Positions 26,147-34,749 of a stretch of DNA of 64,000 bases are shown here, in pieces. Under the pieces are notes generated by a model. The model saw only the letters and a list, made by a program, of their open reading frames with translations. It did no database searches and had not been told where the DNA came from. The position numbers were made by a program, and so were the translations under genes. How positions within the stretch are numbered: the first letter of the stretch is position 1; the number at the start of each line of letters is the position of its first letter. The stretch comes from Bradyrhizobium sp. SZCCT0153 (GTDB lineage Bacteria; Pseudomonadota; Alphaproteobacteria; Rhizobiales; Xanthobacteraceae), in contig NZ_JAFCKS010000011.1 of NCBI RefSeq assembly GCF_018129995.1, positions 62,001 to 126,000 of the forward strand, given 5' to 3'.

Positions 26147-28534
26147 ATGACAAATCAACGACAATCGGCCGCGGCGAGCGGCGACCTCGATCTGCTCGAT
26201 CGCTACTGGCGCGCCGCGAACTACCTCTCCGTCGGGCAAATCTACCTGCTCGACAACCCGCTGCTGCGCGAGCCCTTGCGGCCCGAGCACATCAAGCCGC
26301 GTTTGCTCGGCCATTGGGGCACGACGCCCGGCCTGAACTTCATCTACGTCCATCTCAACCGCGCCATCCGCGCGCTGGACCTGAGCGTGCTCTATGTCTG
26401 TGGCCCCGGCCATGGCGGGCCGGGCATGGTCGCCAACACCTATCTCGAGGGCAGCTACAGCGAGATCTATCCTGATATCGCGCGCGATACGGACGGGTTG
26501 CGCAAGCTGTTCCGGCAGTTCTCCTTCCCCGGCGGCATTCCGAGCCACGTAGCGCCGGAAACGCCGGGGTCGATCCACGAAGGCGGCGAGCTTGGCTACG
26601 CGCTGGTGCACGCCTATGGCGCGGCATTCGACAATCCCGACCTGATCGTCGCCTGTGTCGTCGGTGACGGCGAGGCCGAGACCGGCCCGCTCGCGGCCTC
26701 CTGGCACTCCAACAAATTCCTCAATCCCGTCCATGACGGCGCGGTGCTGCCGATCCTGCATCTCAACGGCTACAAGATCGCCAACCCGACTGTGCTCGGG
26801 CGGATGCGCGACGAAGAAATCCGCGACCTGTTCCGCGGGCTCGGCCACGAGCCGCTATTCGTCGAGGGCGACGATCCCAGGCTGATGCACCAGGCCATGG
26901 CCGATGCGCTCGATGTCGCGTTCGCCAGCATCCGCTCGATCCAGCAGCACGCCCGCGACGGCCGCAACAGCGTCGAGCGGCCGCGCTGGCCGATGATCGT
27001 GCTGCGCAGCCCGAAGGGCTGGACGGGCCCGAAAGAGGTCGACGGCAAGAAGGTCGAAGGCTTCTGGCGTGCGCATCAGGTGCCGGTCGCAGGCTGCCGC
27101 GAGAATCCGGCGCATCTGAAGATCCTCGAAGACTGGATGCGCAGCTACGAGCCGGAAAAGCTGTTCGATGCCGGCGGCGCACTCATCCCCGAGCTCCAGG
27201 CACTGGCGCCCGAAGGCATCCGCCGCATGGGCGCCAACCCGCACGCCAATGGCGGCCTCCTGAAGAAGGAGCTGAAGCTGCCGGATTTTCGCAGCTTTGC
27301 GGTCGAGGTACCGCAGCCCGGCGCCGTTACCGGCGAAGCAACCCGCGAACTCGGCAAATTCCTGCGTGACGTCATCCGCCTCAACGCCGAGGCGCGTAAC
27401 TTCCGTATCATGGGCCCGGACGAGACCGCGTCAAACCGGCTGGACGCGCTGTTCGAGGCGACCGAACGCGTCTGGATGGAGCCGATCGAATCCTACGACG
27501 TGCATCTCGCGCAGGACGGACGCGTGATGGAAGTCCTGAGCGAGCATCTCTGCCAGGGTTGGCTGGAAGGCTATCTGCTCACGGGCCGGCACGGCTTCTT
27601 CTCCTGCTACGAGGCCTTCATCCACATCGTGGATTCCATGTTCAACCAGCACGCCAAATGGCTGAAGGTGACGCGGCATCTGCCGTGGCGGCGCCCGATC
27701 GCCTCGCTCAACTATCTGCTGACCTCGCATGTCTGGCGACAGGACCACAACGGCTTCAGCCATCAGGATCCCGGCTTCGTCGACTTCGTCGCCAACAAGA
27801 AGGCCGATATCGTCCGCATCTATTTTCCGCCGGATGCCAATACGCTGCTCTGGATCGCCGATCACTGCCTGCGCACCTATGACCGCGTCAACGTGATCGT
27901 CGCCGGTAAGCAGCCCGCGCCGCAATGGCTCTCGATGGAAGCAGCGGCCCCCCATTGCGATGCCGGCATCGGCATCTGGACCTGGGCCGGCACGGAGGAC
28001 GCGAGCAGCGAGCCCGATTTGGTGATGGCCTGCGCCGGCGACGTGCCGACGCTGGAGACGCTCGCCGCCGTCGACCTTCTGCGCAAGACGCTGCCCGATT
28101 TGAAGATCCGGGTCGTCAACGTCGTCGACCTGATGACGCTTCAGCCCAAGGAGCAGCATCCTCATGGTCTTTCCGATCGCGACTTCGACAGCCTGTTCAC
28201 GCGCGACAAACCGGTGGTGTTCGCCTATCACGGCTATCCTCACCTGATCCACCGGCTGACCTATAACCGCACCAACCATGCCGGCCTGCATGTCCGCGGC
28301 TTCATCGAAGAAGGCACCACGACCACGCCGTTCGACATGGTCGTGCTCAACGAGCTCGACCGCTATCACCTCGCGATCGAGGCGATCGAACGCGTGCCGG
28401 GCCTTGCGACCAGAGCCGCGCCTGTGAAGCAGCAGTTCCGCGACAAGCTGATCGAGCATTCGCGCTACATACGCGAGCATGGCGAGGACATGCCCGAGAT
28501 CCGCGACTGGGCCTGGCCGGGCAAGACGGGCTGA
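26147..28534 (+). CDS. Phosphoketolase (xylulose-5-phosphate/fructose-6-phosphate)
   Basis: Thiamine-diphosphate enzyme that splits xylulose-5-P (or fructose-6-P) with phosphate into acetyl phosphate plus glyceraldehyde-3-P (or erythrose-4-P). The 795-residue length is normal. Family blocks are visible: YLSVGQIYLLDNPLL, LGHWGTTPGLNFIYVHLNR, GPGHGGPGMVANTYLEGSYSE, and the TPP motif VVGDGEAETGPLA. I chose the ATG at 26147 (MTNQRQSAA) because upstream in-frame codons to 26075 have no ribosome binding site. The acetate kinase gene begins four bases after the stop, so the product acetyl phosphate can go straight to ATP and acetate. Confidence 0.96.
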   Translation: MTNQRQSAAASGDLDLLDRYWRAANYLSVGQIYLLDNPLLREPLRPEHIKPRLLGHWGTTPGLNFIYVHLNRAIRALDLSVLYVCGPGHGGPGMVANTYLEGSYSEIYPDIARDTDGLRKLFRQFSFPGGIPSHVAPETPGSIHEGGELGYALVHAYGAAFDNPDLIVACVVGDGEAETGPLAASWHSNKFLNPVHDGAVLPILHLNGYKIANPTVLGRMRDEEIRDLFRGLGHEPLFVEGDDPRLMHQAMADALDVAFASIRSIQQHARDGRNSVERPRWPMIVLRSPKGWTGPKEVDGKKVEGFWRAHQVPVAGCRENPAHLKILEDWMRSYEPEKLFDAGGALIPELQALAPEGIRRMGANPHANGGLLKKELKLPDFRSFAVEVPQPGAVTGEATRELGKFLRDVIRLNAEARNFRIMGPDETASNRLDALFEATERVWMEPIESYDVHLAQDGRVMEVLSEHLCQGWLEGYLLTGRHGFFSCYEAFIHIVDSMFNQHAKWLKVTRHLPWRRPIASLNYLLTSHVWRQDHNGFSHQDPGFVDFVANKKADIVRIYFPPDANTLLWIADHCLRTYDRVNVIVAGKQPAPQWLSMEAAAPHCDAGIGIWTWAGTEDASSEPDLVMACAGDVPTLETLAAVDLLRKTLPDLKIRVVNVVDLMTLQPKEQHPHGLSDRDFDSLFTRDKPVVFAYHGYPHLIHRLTYNRTNHAGLHVRGFIEEGTTTTPFDMVVLNELDRYHLAIEAIERVPGLATRAAPVKQQFRDKLIEHSRYIREHGEDMPEIRDWAWPGKTG

Positions 28535-28538
28535 CATC

Positions 28539-29729
28539 ATGCCGGCGTCGGCCTCAGTTCTCGTCCTCAACTCCGGATCGTCGAGTATCAAGTTCGGCCT
28601 GTTCGATATCTCGGCGGCCGAGCCCGTCCTGCTCTGCAGCGGCCTGCTCGACGAGCACGAGGCCAAGCCCCGGCTCGTCGTGAAAAATCCGGCAGGCGAA
28701 GTCCTGTTCCAGAAGCTGAGGGAAGCGTCGGACACGGACAGCGGTCATCTGTTCGCCGACGTGCTCGGCTTCATCGAGGACCATTTTGGCAAAGGCTGCT
28801 TGCGTGCCGTCGGCCATCGCATCGTCCATGGCGGACCGGATTATTCAGGGCCAGTCGAGCTGACGGAAGAGGTCACCGCGCAGCTGGCGGCGCTGACGCC
28901 GCTGGCGCCATTGCATCAGCCCCGCTGCCTCGCGCCGGTCCGCACCATCAGAGCGATCCAACCTGCGCTGGCGCAGATCGCCTGCTTCGATACCGCCTTT
29001 CATCACCCCCTCGCGCCGCCCGCGAGCCGCTTCGCCATACCGAGGCGCTTCGAGGCGCGCGGCATCCGGCGCTACGGCTTCCATGGGCTCTCGTTCGAAT
29101 ATGTCGGGGGCCGTCTCGCCGGGATCGCGCCGGACCTCGCAGCCGGCCGCACGGTCATCGCACATCTCGGCAATGGCGCGAGCCTGTGCGCGCTGCGCGA
29201 TGGCTGCAGCGTCGACACCACGATGGGACTGACGCCGCTCGATGGCCTCATGATGGGCACACGCTGCGGCACGATCGATCCCGGCGTGCTGCTCTATCTG
29301 CAACAGCACGACAAGATGTCGGCCGAGGCGGTGCAGCACCTGCTCTATCACGAGTCCGGCCTGCTCGGCGTGTCCGGGCTTTCCTCCGACATGCGCACGC
29401 TGCTCGCAAGCAGCCAACCCGCCGCGCGCGAGGCTATCGATCTCTTCACCTTCCGCGCAGCGCAGCAGGTCGCGGTGATGGCGAACACGCTCCAGGGACT
29501 GGATTGCCTGGTCTTCACCGGCGGCATTGGCGAGCATGCGAAGGAAATCCGCAGCGAGATCGGCAAGCGGCTCGCATGGCTCGGCGTCCGCATCGAGGCT
29601 GCGGCGAACGACGCGTCGCGCGAGCGCATCAGCACGGGCGACAGCACCGTCGGTATCTTCGTCATCCCAACGAACGAGGAGTTGATGATCGCGCGCCATT
29701 GCGCGGCGGCGCTGCAGCAGGCTCAGTGA
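28539..29729 (+). CDS. ackA: Acetate kinase
   Basis: Makes ATP and acetate from acetyl phosphate (reversible). The 396-residue protein has the ASKHA phosphotransferase features: SVLVLNSGSSSIKFGLFD at the start, FDTAFHHPLAPPASRFAIP, RRYGFHGLSFEYV, AHLGNGASLCA, and the C-terminal LVFTGGIGEHAKEIR. It forms an operon with the phosphoketolase (four-base gap) and overlaps the DUF155 gene on the other strand by seven bases at the 3' end. Confidence 0.96.
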   Translation: MPASASVLVLNSGSSSIKFGLFDISAAEPVLLCSGLLDEHEAKPRLVVKNPAGEVLFQKLREASDTDSGHLFADVLGFIEDHFGKGCLRAVGHRIVHGGPDYSGPVELTEEVTAQLAALTPLAPLHQPRCLAPVRTIRAIQPALAQIACFDTAFHHPLAPPASRFAIPRRFEARGIRRYGFHGLSFEYVGGRLAGIAPDLAAGRTVIAHLGNGASLCALRDGCSVDTTMGLTPLDGLMMGTRCGTIDPGVLLYLQQHDKMSAEAVQHLLYHESGLLGVSGLSSDMRTLLASSQPAAREAIDLFTFRAAQQVAVMANTLQGLDCLVFTGGIGEHAKEIRSEIGKRLAWLGVRIEAAANDASRERISTGDSTVGIFVIPTNEELMIARHCAAALQQAQ

Positions 29730-30562
29730 ATGCCGGTATAGATCTGGAAGCAGCCGATCGCGACCTCGATCACGATCAGCACCACCACCGCGATTTCGAG
29801 GCGGAGCGAGCGCTGGGTGTCGATGATGTCGGTGAGCGCGTTGGCGGTTTCCGACACGGCCGTGAGCTTGCGCTCGAGCGTGTCGAGGCGCTCCTTCAAT
29901 TCGTACTCGTCTTCGAGACGGGCATAGAGCCGGTCGAGCTCGGGCTTCTCCCAGAGCACGTCGGGTTTCTCGGCCACCGCGACACGGCCGGCGACGCGCT
30001 GCTGGACCAGAAGCGCATTGCCGATCAGTTGCAGAATGCCCTTGCGCCGGGGCGGCGTGCGGCCCTGCTCGGCAAGCGTGCGCGCAAAGGGCTCGATCAC
30101 GTCGAAGACCGCGGCGACGCGCCGCTCGTCGCGCGCGAGCGAGGTGCTCTTGGCGAGTGCGTCCGCGATCAGCAGCAGCCGGTCGTCGGAGAATTTGGCG
30201 AGGCGGATCGGGCCGCCCGGCTGGATCGCCTCACTGCTTTCGTCCTTGCAGAGCTGCGCCTGCGCGATCTCCTCCTCATGGGGGCTGAACTCGCCGATGA
30301 CGCGGGGCTTCAGGCTGTCGATCAGCACCTTCTCCTCCGAAGGGAGGAGACCGATCAGGACGACGACGCCGTAGCGGAAGATCACAACGAGGCCGGCATG
30401 GACGCGAAAGGCAGCCGGCGTCGAGGAGATGGGCGGACCGATCTCGAGCCCGGAGGGATTGATGCGTTCGCCGAGCATCACGGCCCGAATCCGCAGGGTC
30501 GGCGCACCATCCGGCTTGGGAGACGCGGCCGGCACATTGACAGCAAGTTGATCGGCGTTCAT
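29723..30562 (-). CDS. RMD1/DUF155 family membrane protein
   Basis: A 279-residue protein of the RMD1/YagE (DUF155) family: a soluble domain with RYGVVVLIGLLPSEEKVLID and FSPHEEEIAQ, then KPDVLWEKPELDRLYARLEDEYELKERLDTLERKL (coiled coil), and one C-terminal membrane helix (LEIAVVVLIVIEVAIGCFQI). This layout matches the eukaryotic mitochondrial RMND1/Rmd1 proteins that support mitochondrial translation; the bacterial role is not known. ATG at 30562 with GAGG upstream. Confidence 0.85.
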   Translation of the reverse strand: MNADQLAVNVPAASPKPDGAPTLRIRAVMLGERINPSGLEIGPPISSTPAAFRVHAGLVVIFRYGVVVLIGLLPSEEKVLIDSLKPRVIGEFSPHEEEIAQAQLCKDESSEAIQPGGPIRLAKFSDDRLLLIADALAKSTSLARDERRVAAVFDVIEPFARTLAEQGRTPPRRKGILQLIGNALLVQQRVAGRVAVAEKPDVLWEKPELDRLYARLEDEYELKERLDTLERKLTAVSETANALTDIIDTQRSLRLEIAVVVLIVIEVAIGCFQIYTGIH

Positions 30563-30886
30563 TCGAAGCCTCGTCTGATTGCACGTTTTTCCTGATCCGG
30601 TGCTCGTTCTCTATCGCATCCTCGCTTTGCAGGATTGCGAACGGCCCCGGGCGGCGCGCAATATCGCGGCAAATCTCCGGATTAATACGGTCAGGACGCG
30701 TTGGGCGCCGAAACATTCGGAAATATCGCCACCCCGCGCGAGACATATTTGGATGCGATGGCTCGAGCGGTTTACCATCGAATACCGAAGCACGGCCGAA
30801 AAGTTGCACTCGGCGACGCCTCGTGTTTATGACAACATCATAACAAGCTACGCTTCTCCCGAAGTGCAGACATCGAAGCCGTAATC
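30563..30886. other. Intergenic stretch between divergent genes
   Basis: About 320 bases, AT-richer than its surroundings, separating the divergent DUF155 and glycosyltransferase-like genes; it should carry both promoters. I see no gene with a ribosome binding site and no strong palindrome or promoter match. Confidence 0.4.
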
Positions 30887-31462
30887 ATGCTGAGCGTCAT
30901 CATTCCGACCGAAGGCGTCGAGCAGACGGCGGTCGCAACTCTGGCCGCGCTGGTGCCCGGTGCCGCTGCGGGCATCATCCGGGAAGTGCTCCTGGTCGAC
31001 GGCACCCGCAACGGCGTCATCGAGCGGGTTGCCGACGTCGCAGGCTGCCGTTTCATCGGCTTCGAGGGATCCTCGCAGGGTGCCGCGCTCGCCGCCGGCG
31101 CGCTCCAGGCCCGTTCACCCTGGCTGATGTTCCTGCCCGCAGGCGCCGTGCTGGAAACCGGCTGGATCGATGAGACCACCCAGTTCATCCAGAGCGTCTC
31201 GAGCAGCGGCAGGGACCGTGCGGCGGTATTTCGCTATGCACGCTCGCCATACGCCAATACCGGATTCCGCGACATCCTCCAGGCCGTGACGCGCAAGCTG
31301 GTCGGCCCGTTCGGCGATCAGGGACTCTTGATCGCCCGCGATCATTACGACCGGATCGGCGGGTATCCGCCCCAGGCCCGCCACTCCGAGGCGCGGCTGC
31401 TCCGGCGACTGGGCCGTTCGTCCCGGATCATGCTGCGCAGCCGGATCGTGATGATCGGCTAA
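30887..31462 (+). CDS. Short glycosyltransferase family 2-like protein
   Basis: A 191-residue protein starting MLSVIIPTEGVEQTAVATLAALVPGAAAGIIREVLLVDGTRNG, the GT-A fold nucleotide-sugar start, followed by SPWLMFLPAGAVLETGW in the position of the usual DxD region. No clear DxD is seen there, and the length is short for GT2, so activity is uncertain. Homologues in Bradyrhizobium are, as I recall, called glycosyltransferase. A 46-bp palindrome starts six bases after the stop. Confidence 0.7.
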   Translation: MLSVIIPTEGVEQTAVATLAALVPGAAAGIIREVLLVDGTRNGVIERVADVAGCRFIGFEGSSQGAALAAGALQARSPWLMFLPAGAVLETGWIDETTQFIQSVSSSGRDRAAVFRYARSPYANTGFRDILQAVTRKLVGPFGDQGLLIARDHYDRIGGYPPQARHSEARLLRRLGRSSRIMLRSRIVMIG

Positions 31463-31468
31463 GGCCAC

Positions 31469-31514
31469 CGATACTTGCCATTGTCAAATAATTATTTGAC
31501 AATGGCAAGTATCG
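31469..31514. promoter_or_regulatory. 46-bp perfect palindrome upstream of the MarR-GNAT gene
   Basis: Positions 31469-31491 and 31492-31514 are exact reverse complements (23 bp each, no spacer). The AT-rich core is TTGTCAAATAATTATTTGA and the outer part contains ATACTTGCCA / TGGCAAGTAT. It ends ten bases before the MarR-GNAT ATG. It could be a tandem MarR operator, a bidirectional terminator for the glycosyltransferase gene, or both; the core resembles MarR family sites. Confidence 0.8.
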
Positions 31515-31524
31515 AGGTGTCCTC

Positions 31525-32454
31525 ATGTCATCTAACGGTACCGACGACCCCATCGCAGCGGTCCGCGCCTTCAACCGCTTCTACACCCGCAAGCTTGGCG
31601 TGCTCGACCAGCACCTTGGAAAGAGCCCGTTCTCGCTCAGCGAGGCCCGCGTGCTCTACGAGCTCGCGCAGCGAGACGACCTCGCGGCAAAGGAGATCGG
31701 CAATGAGCTTGGCCTCGACCCCGGTTATCTCAGCCGCATCGTGCAAAGCTTCGACGAAAAGGGGCTGATCACCCGCAGGCCCCTGCCCGCGGATCGCAGG
31801 CAATACCAGCTCAGCCTCACCGCAAAGGGCCGCCAGACCTTTGCCAAGCTGAACCTGGGCTCGCAAAATGAGGTCGCCGCAATGCTGGCTCAGCTTTCGG
31901 CCAGCGATGCAACGCGGCTCACGCAGGCCATGGGGACCATCGAGGCTGTGCTGGAGCAACGTCGAAGCCAGCCTGCGGCTTTCATGCTGCGCAGCCATCG
32001 CGTCGGTGACATGGGCTGGGTCATCTCCCGGCAGGCCGCCGCCTATGCCGCCGACTACAACTGGGATATCAGCTACGAGGCGCTGGTCGCCGAGATCTGC
32101 GCACAGTTCATCAAGAACTACGACGCCATGCGCGAGCACTGCTGGATCGCGGAAGTGGGGGGCGAGGCGGTCGGCTCGATATTCCTGGTCAAGGCCACCG
32201 ACGAGATCGCCAAGCTGCGCCTGTTGCAGGTGGAGAAGAAAGCACGGGGGCTCGGTGTCGGCCGCGCGCTGGTCGAGCAATGCATCCAGGGCGCACGCGA
32301 GAGGGGCTACGGCAAGATGACGCTGTGGACGCAGAGTATTCTGGTGGCGGCCCGCGGCATCTACCAGAGCGCCGGCTTCAAGCTCGTGAAGGAAGAGAAG
32401 CACCACAGCTTCGGTGCAGATCTGGTGGGCGAGACCTGGGAGCGGGATCTGTAA
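31525..32454 (+). CDS. MarR-GNAT fusion protein (regulator/acetyltransferase)
   Basis: A 309-residue protein with an N-terminal MarR winged helix (residues about 10-145: SLSEARVLYELAQRDDLAAKEIGNELGLDPGYLSRIVQSF, wing RRPLPADRRQYQLSLTAKG) and a C-terminal GNAT domain (about 155-309: IAEVGGEAVGSIFLVK and the acetyl-CoA loop VEKKARGLGVGRALVEQCI). Such fusions are common, but the acetylated target is unknown. GAGG lies upstream of the ATG at 31525. The palindrome just upstream is a likely operator, so autoregulation is expected. Confidence 0.93.
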   Translation: MSSNGTDDPIAAVRAFNRFYTRKLGVLDQHLGKSPFSLSEARVLYELAQRDDLAAKEIGNELGLDPGYLSRIVQSFDEKGLITRRPLPADRRQYQLSLTAKGRQTFAKLNLGSQNEVAAMLAQLSASDATRLTQAMGTIEAVLEQRRSQPAAFMLRSHRVGDMGWVISRQAAAYAADYNWDISYEALVAEICAQFIKNYDAMREHCWIAEVGGEAVGSIFLVKATDEIAKLRLLQVEKKARGLGVGRALVEQCIQGARERGYGKMTLWTQSILVAARGIYQSAGFKLVKEEKHHSFGADLVGETWERDL

Positions 32455-32487
32455 CGATTTGCGATAAGCGCGATGCGCGTGAATGCG

Positions 32488-32632
32488 CCCTCGCCCCTTG
32501 CGGGAGAGGGCAGCGACGCTGGTAGACGCGACCTCACTTGGGTGAGGGGTATGCCTCCGCGAACTTCGGCGCTTGCAGATAGATACCCCTCATCCGGCGC
32601 TTCGCGCCACCTTCCCCCACAAGGGGGGAAGG
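32488..32632. repeat. Palindromic intergenic repeat (CCCTTGCGGGAGAGGG type)
   Basis: Left arm CCCTCGCCCCTTGCGGGAGA (32488-) and right arm CCTTCCCCCACAAGGGGGGA (32610-32632), each self-complementary, around ACTTGGGTGAGGGGT and TACCCCTCATCC, which also pair. It belongs to the same broad family as the element at 8702-8816 and separates the MarR-GNAT gene from moaB (convergent), where it may end transcription. Confidence 0.7.
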
Positions 32633-32645
32633 AAGAAAGAGCAAG

Positions 32646-33209
32646 CTACACCGTCGCGCCCTGCGCCTTCGGCCTTCGCAGATGCTCGTCCAGGCGCGGC
32701 ATGATCTCGACGAAATTGCAGGGGCGCGTCCGGTAGTCGAGCTGGGCAGCCAAGATGCCGTCCCAGCCGTCGCGGCAGGCGCCGGGCGAACCCGGCAGGC
32801 AGAAGATGTAGGTCGCGCCAGCAACGCCTGCTGTGGCGCGGCTCTGGATCGTCGACGTGCCGATCTTGGCATGGCTCAGCAGGTGGAATGCGATCGAGAA
32901 CCCGTCCATGCGCTTCTCGAACAGGGGCTCGATCGCCTCAGGCGTGACGTCCCGCCCGGTGAAGCCGGTGCCGCCGGTGGTGATGACGACGTCGATGCCG
33001 GCATCCGCGATCCAGCGGCGGATCACGGCGCGGATCGCCTCGACATCGTCGGTGACGATTTCGCGCGCGGCAAGGTGATGGCCGGCAGCGGCGAGACGGT
33101 CCGCCAGCGTCTGGCCGGATTTGTCATCGGCGAGCGCTCGCGTGTCGGAGACCGTGAGCACCGCGATGTTGAGCGGGATGAATTGTTTTGCTTCGTCGAT
33201 GGAGGCCAT
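32646..33209 (-). CDS. moaB: Molybdenum cofactor biosynthesis protein B
   Basis: MoaB/MogA-type molybdopterin adenylyltransferase family, 187 residues. Typical blocks: IAVLTVSDTRALADDKSGQTLADRL, VVITTGGTGFTGRDVTPEAIEPLFEK and IFCLPGSPGACRDGWDGIL. The TTGGTG loop binds molybdopterin. It is alone, with no other moa genes nearby. Start ATG at 33209. Confidence 0.94.
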   Translation of the reverse strand: MASIDEAKQFIPLNIAVLTVSDTRALADDKSGQTLADRLAAAGHHLAAREIVTDDVEAIRAVIRRWIADAGIDVVITTGGTGFTGRDVTPEAIEPLFEKRMDGFSIAFHLLSHAKIGTSTIQSRATAGVAGATYIFCLPGSPGACRDGWDGILAAQLDYRTRPCNFVEIMPRLDEHLRRPKAQGATV

Positions 33210-33281
33210 TGGTGCTTCCTCACGTGTCCCGGACGCGATGCAGCGTCATAAGCGCGTTCACGCGCGTCTTCAACGCGCTAT

Positions 33282-33390
33282 GGCGGTGCAGCGCATAGCC
33301 GGGACCCCACCCACTGATCTTGGGAGACCGGCGTTGTGGGCCCCGGCTCTGCAGCGCACCGCTGAAGAAGCGCTGCGCTGGGTCCGGGGC
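33282..33390. repeat. Palindromic intergenic repeat (GCGGTGCAGCGC type)
   Basis: Three related segments: GCGGTGCAGCGCATAGCCGG (from 33283), its imperfect complement GGCTCTGCAGCGCACCGC (33345-33362), and CGCTGCGCTGGGTCCGGGGC (33371-33390) that pairs with the middle one around GGGCCCCGG (33338-33346). Alternative hairpins are possible. It lies between moaB and the metallopeptidase gene. Confidence 0.6.
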
Positions 33391-33404
33391 TCGAGGTCGG
33401 ACAA

Positions 33405-34340
33405 CTACTGCTGCCCGCCGCCGAACGTGTTGCAGGCCTGGACCGAGCCCTGCTGGTAGCCGGTCATGAACCATTGCTTGCGCTGCGCCGCCGAGCCGTG
33501 GGTGAAGGAATCGGGCACGACGCGGCCGGTGGCCTGGCGTTGCAGCGTGTCGTCGCCGATCGCGCTCGCCGTGGTCAGCGCAGCATCGATATCGCCCGCC
33601 TCCAGGAAATTCGGCCGCTTCTTCGCCTCGCGGTTGACCCAGACGCCGGACAGGCAGTCGGCCTGCAACTCGACCTTCACCTGCAGCGCATTGGACTCGG
33701 CCTTGCTGCCGGCCTGCTGCTGCAGCCGCGTCACGCGCGGAATGATGCCGAGCAGGTTCTGGATGTGATGGCCGGCCTCATGCGCGATGATGTAGGCGGT
33801 GGTGAAGTTACAGGCGGACTTTCCGGAGCAGCCGCGGAAGCGCGTCTCGACCTCGCGGAAGAATCCGGTGTCGAGGAAGATGGTCCTGTCGGGCGGACAA
33901 TAGAACGGTCCCATCGCCGACTCTGCCCGGCCGCAGCGGCCGCCGTTGGTGACGTTGCGGAACAGCACGACCTTCGGACCGGTGTAGGACTGGCCCGAGG
34001 CCTGGAAGATCTCGCTCCAGCGGTCGTCGATCTCGCCGAGGATGCCGGAGATCATGCTGCCCATCTCGTCGGTTGGCGCGCCGCGCTTGGCAGAGGTCGA
34101 CTGGCGATCGGTCTGATAGCTCGGCGCCTGGCCACCGCCGGTGAGGATCTCGGCGCCCCCGATCAGGATGCGCGGGTCGATGCCGAAGGCATAGCCGACC
34201 AGGCCGAGCACGATGATGGTGCCGATGCCGAGCCCGCCGCCGCCCATCGGCAGGCCGAACCCACCTCCGCCACCGCCCCCGCCGCCATCGTCGCGACGAT
34301 CCTCGATATCGTCGCTGCGGCGGAAATCATCATAGCGCAT
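33405..34340 (-). CDS. Neutral zinc metallopeptidase, YpfJ family
   Basis: A 311-residue protein: a Gly-rich N-terminus (residues about 18-38), one membrane helix (LGIGTIIVLGLVGYAFGI), then the peptidase domain with the zinc motif HEAGHH in TTAYIIAHEAGHHIQNLLG and conserved blocks FYCPPDRTIFLDTGFF and ELQADCLSGVWV (third ligand region). The end GYQQGSVQACNTFGGG is typical of YpfJ. Inner membrane with a periplasmic domain is likely. Its substrate is unknown. Cys in CGRAES..FYC and CSGKSACNF may pair in disulfides. Confidence 0.92.
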   Translation of the reverse strand: MRYDDFRRSDDIEDRRDDGGGGGGGGGFGLPMGGGGLGIGTIIVLGLVGYAFGIDPRILIGGAEILTGGGQAPSYQTDRQSTSAKRGAPTDEMGSMISGILGEIDDRWSEIFQASGQSYTGPKVVLFRNVTNGGRCGRAESAMGPFYCPPDRTIFLDTGFFREVETRFRGCSGKSACNFTTAYIIAHEAGHHIQNLLGIIPRVTRLQQQAGSKAESNALQVKVELQADCLSGVWVNREAKKRPNFLEAGDIDAALTTASAIGDDTLQRQATGRVVPDSFTHGSAAQRKQWFMTGYQQGSVQACNTFGGGQQ

Positions 34341-34749
34341 GGCGGCTTCCCTCGGTCCTGGATGGCATCATTTGGGCGCAAGGCGCCGAAGCTCAACGCG
34401 CCACTCACGTAAAATTTCCATTGCGTTAATCAATATCCCGCTCGGCAATTATTGCCTAGTGCGACAGCATGGCAATGCCAGCAATTTTTTCCGAGGGTCG
34501 TGCATTTTTTTCCGAGGGAAATCCGGAGTCATTTTGCGCTCCGGCCGCTCCCGCAACGCGAAGGCACGCGAAATACACTGCAAAACACGGCGATTGCGCG
34601 CAACAAACCGCACATCACGCGCGATGCGAGAATTGCTCACGAAAGCGGCGGGTTAAGTCGATTTTTACTTTGCCGCTTCAATGTAACGGTCAGTCGGTTG
34701 TTTGGTCCCGCGTCGCCGACAGCGTCGCCTGAGTCAGAGTTCTTGAGTC
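34341..34749. other. Regulatory gap between the YpfJ gene and ccrM
   Basis: A 409-base AT-rich gap holding two divergent promoters. Visible structure: palindromes GGCAAT-T-ATTGCC (34444-34456) and TGGCA-A-TGCCA (34470-34480), a near-perfect tandem repeat at 34481-34521, and GANTC sites at 34526, 34731 and 34745. No convincing small gene. Confidence 0.6.
34481..34521. repeat. Tandem 21-bp direct repeat upstream of ccrM
   Basis: Two copies with a 21-bp period (34481-34500 and 34502-34521), both containing the exact 13-mer TTTTTTCCGAGGG after GCAAT or GCATT. Two helical turns of spacing suggest regulator sites on one DNA face. Confidence 0.6.
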
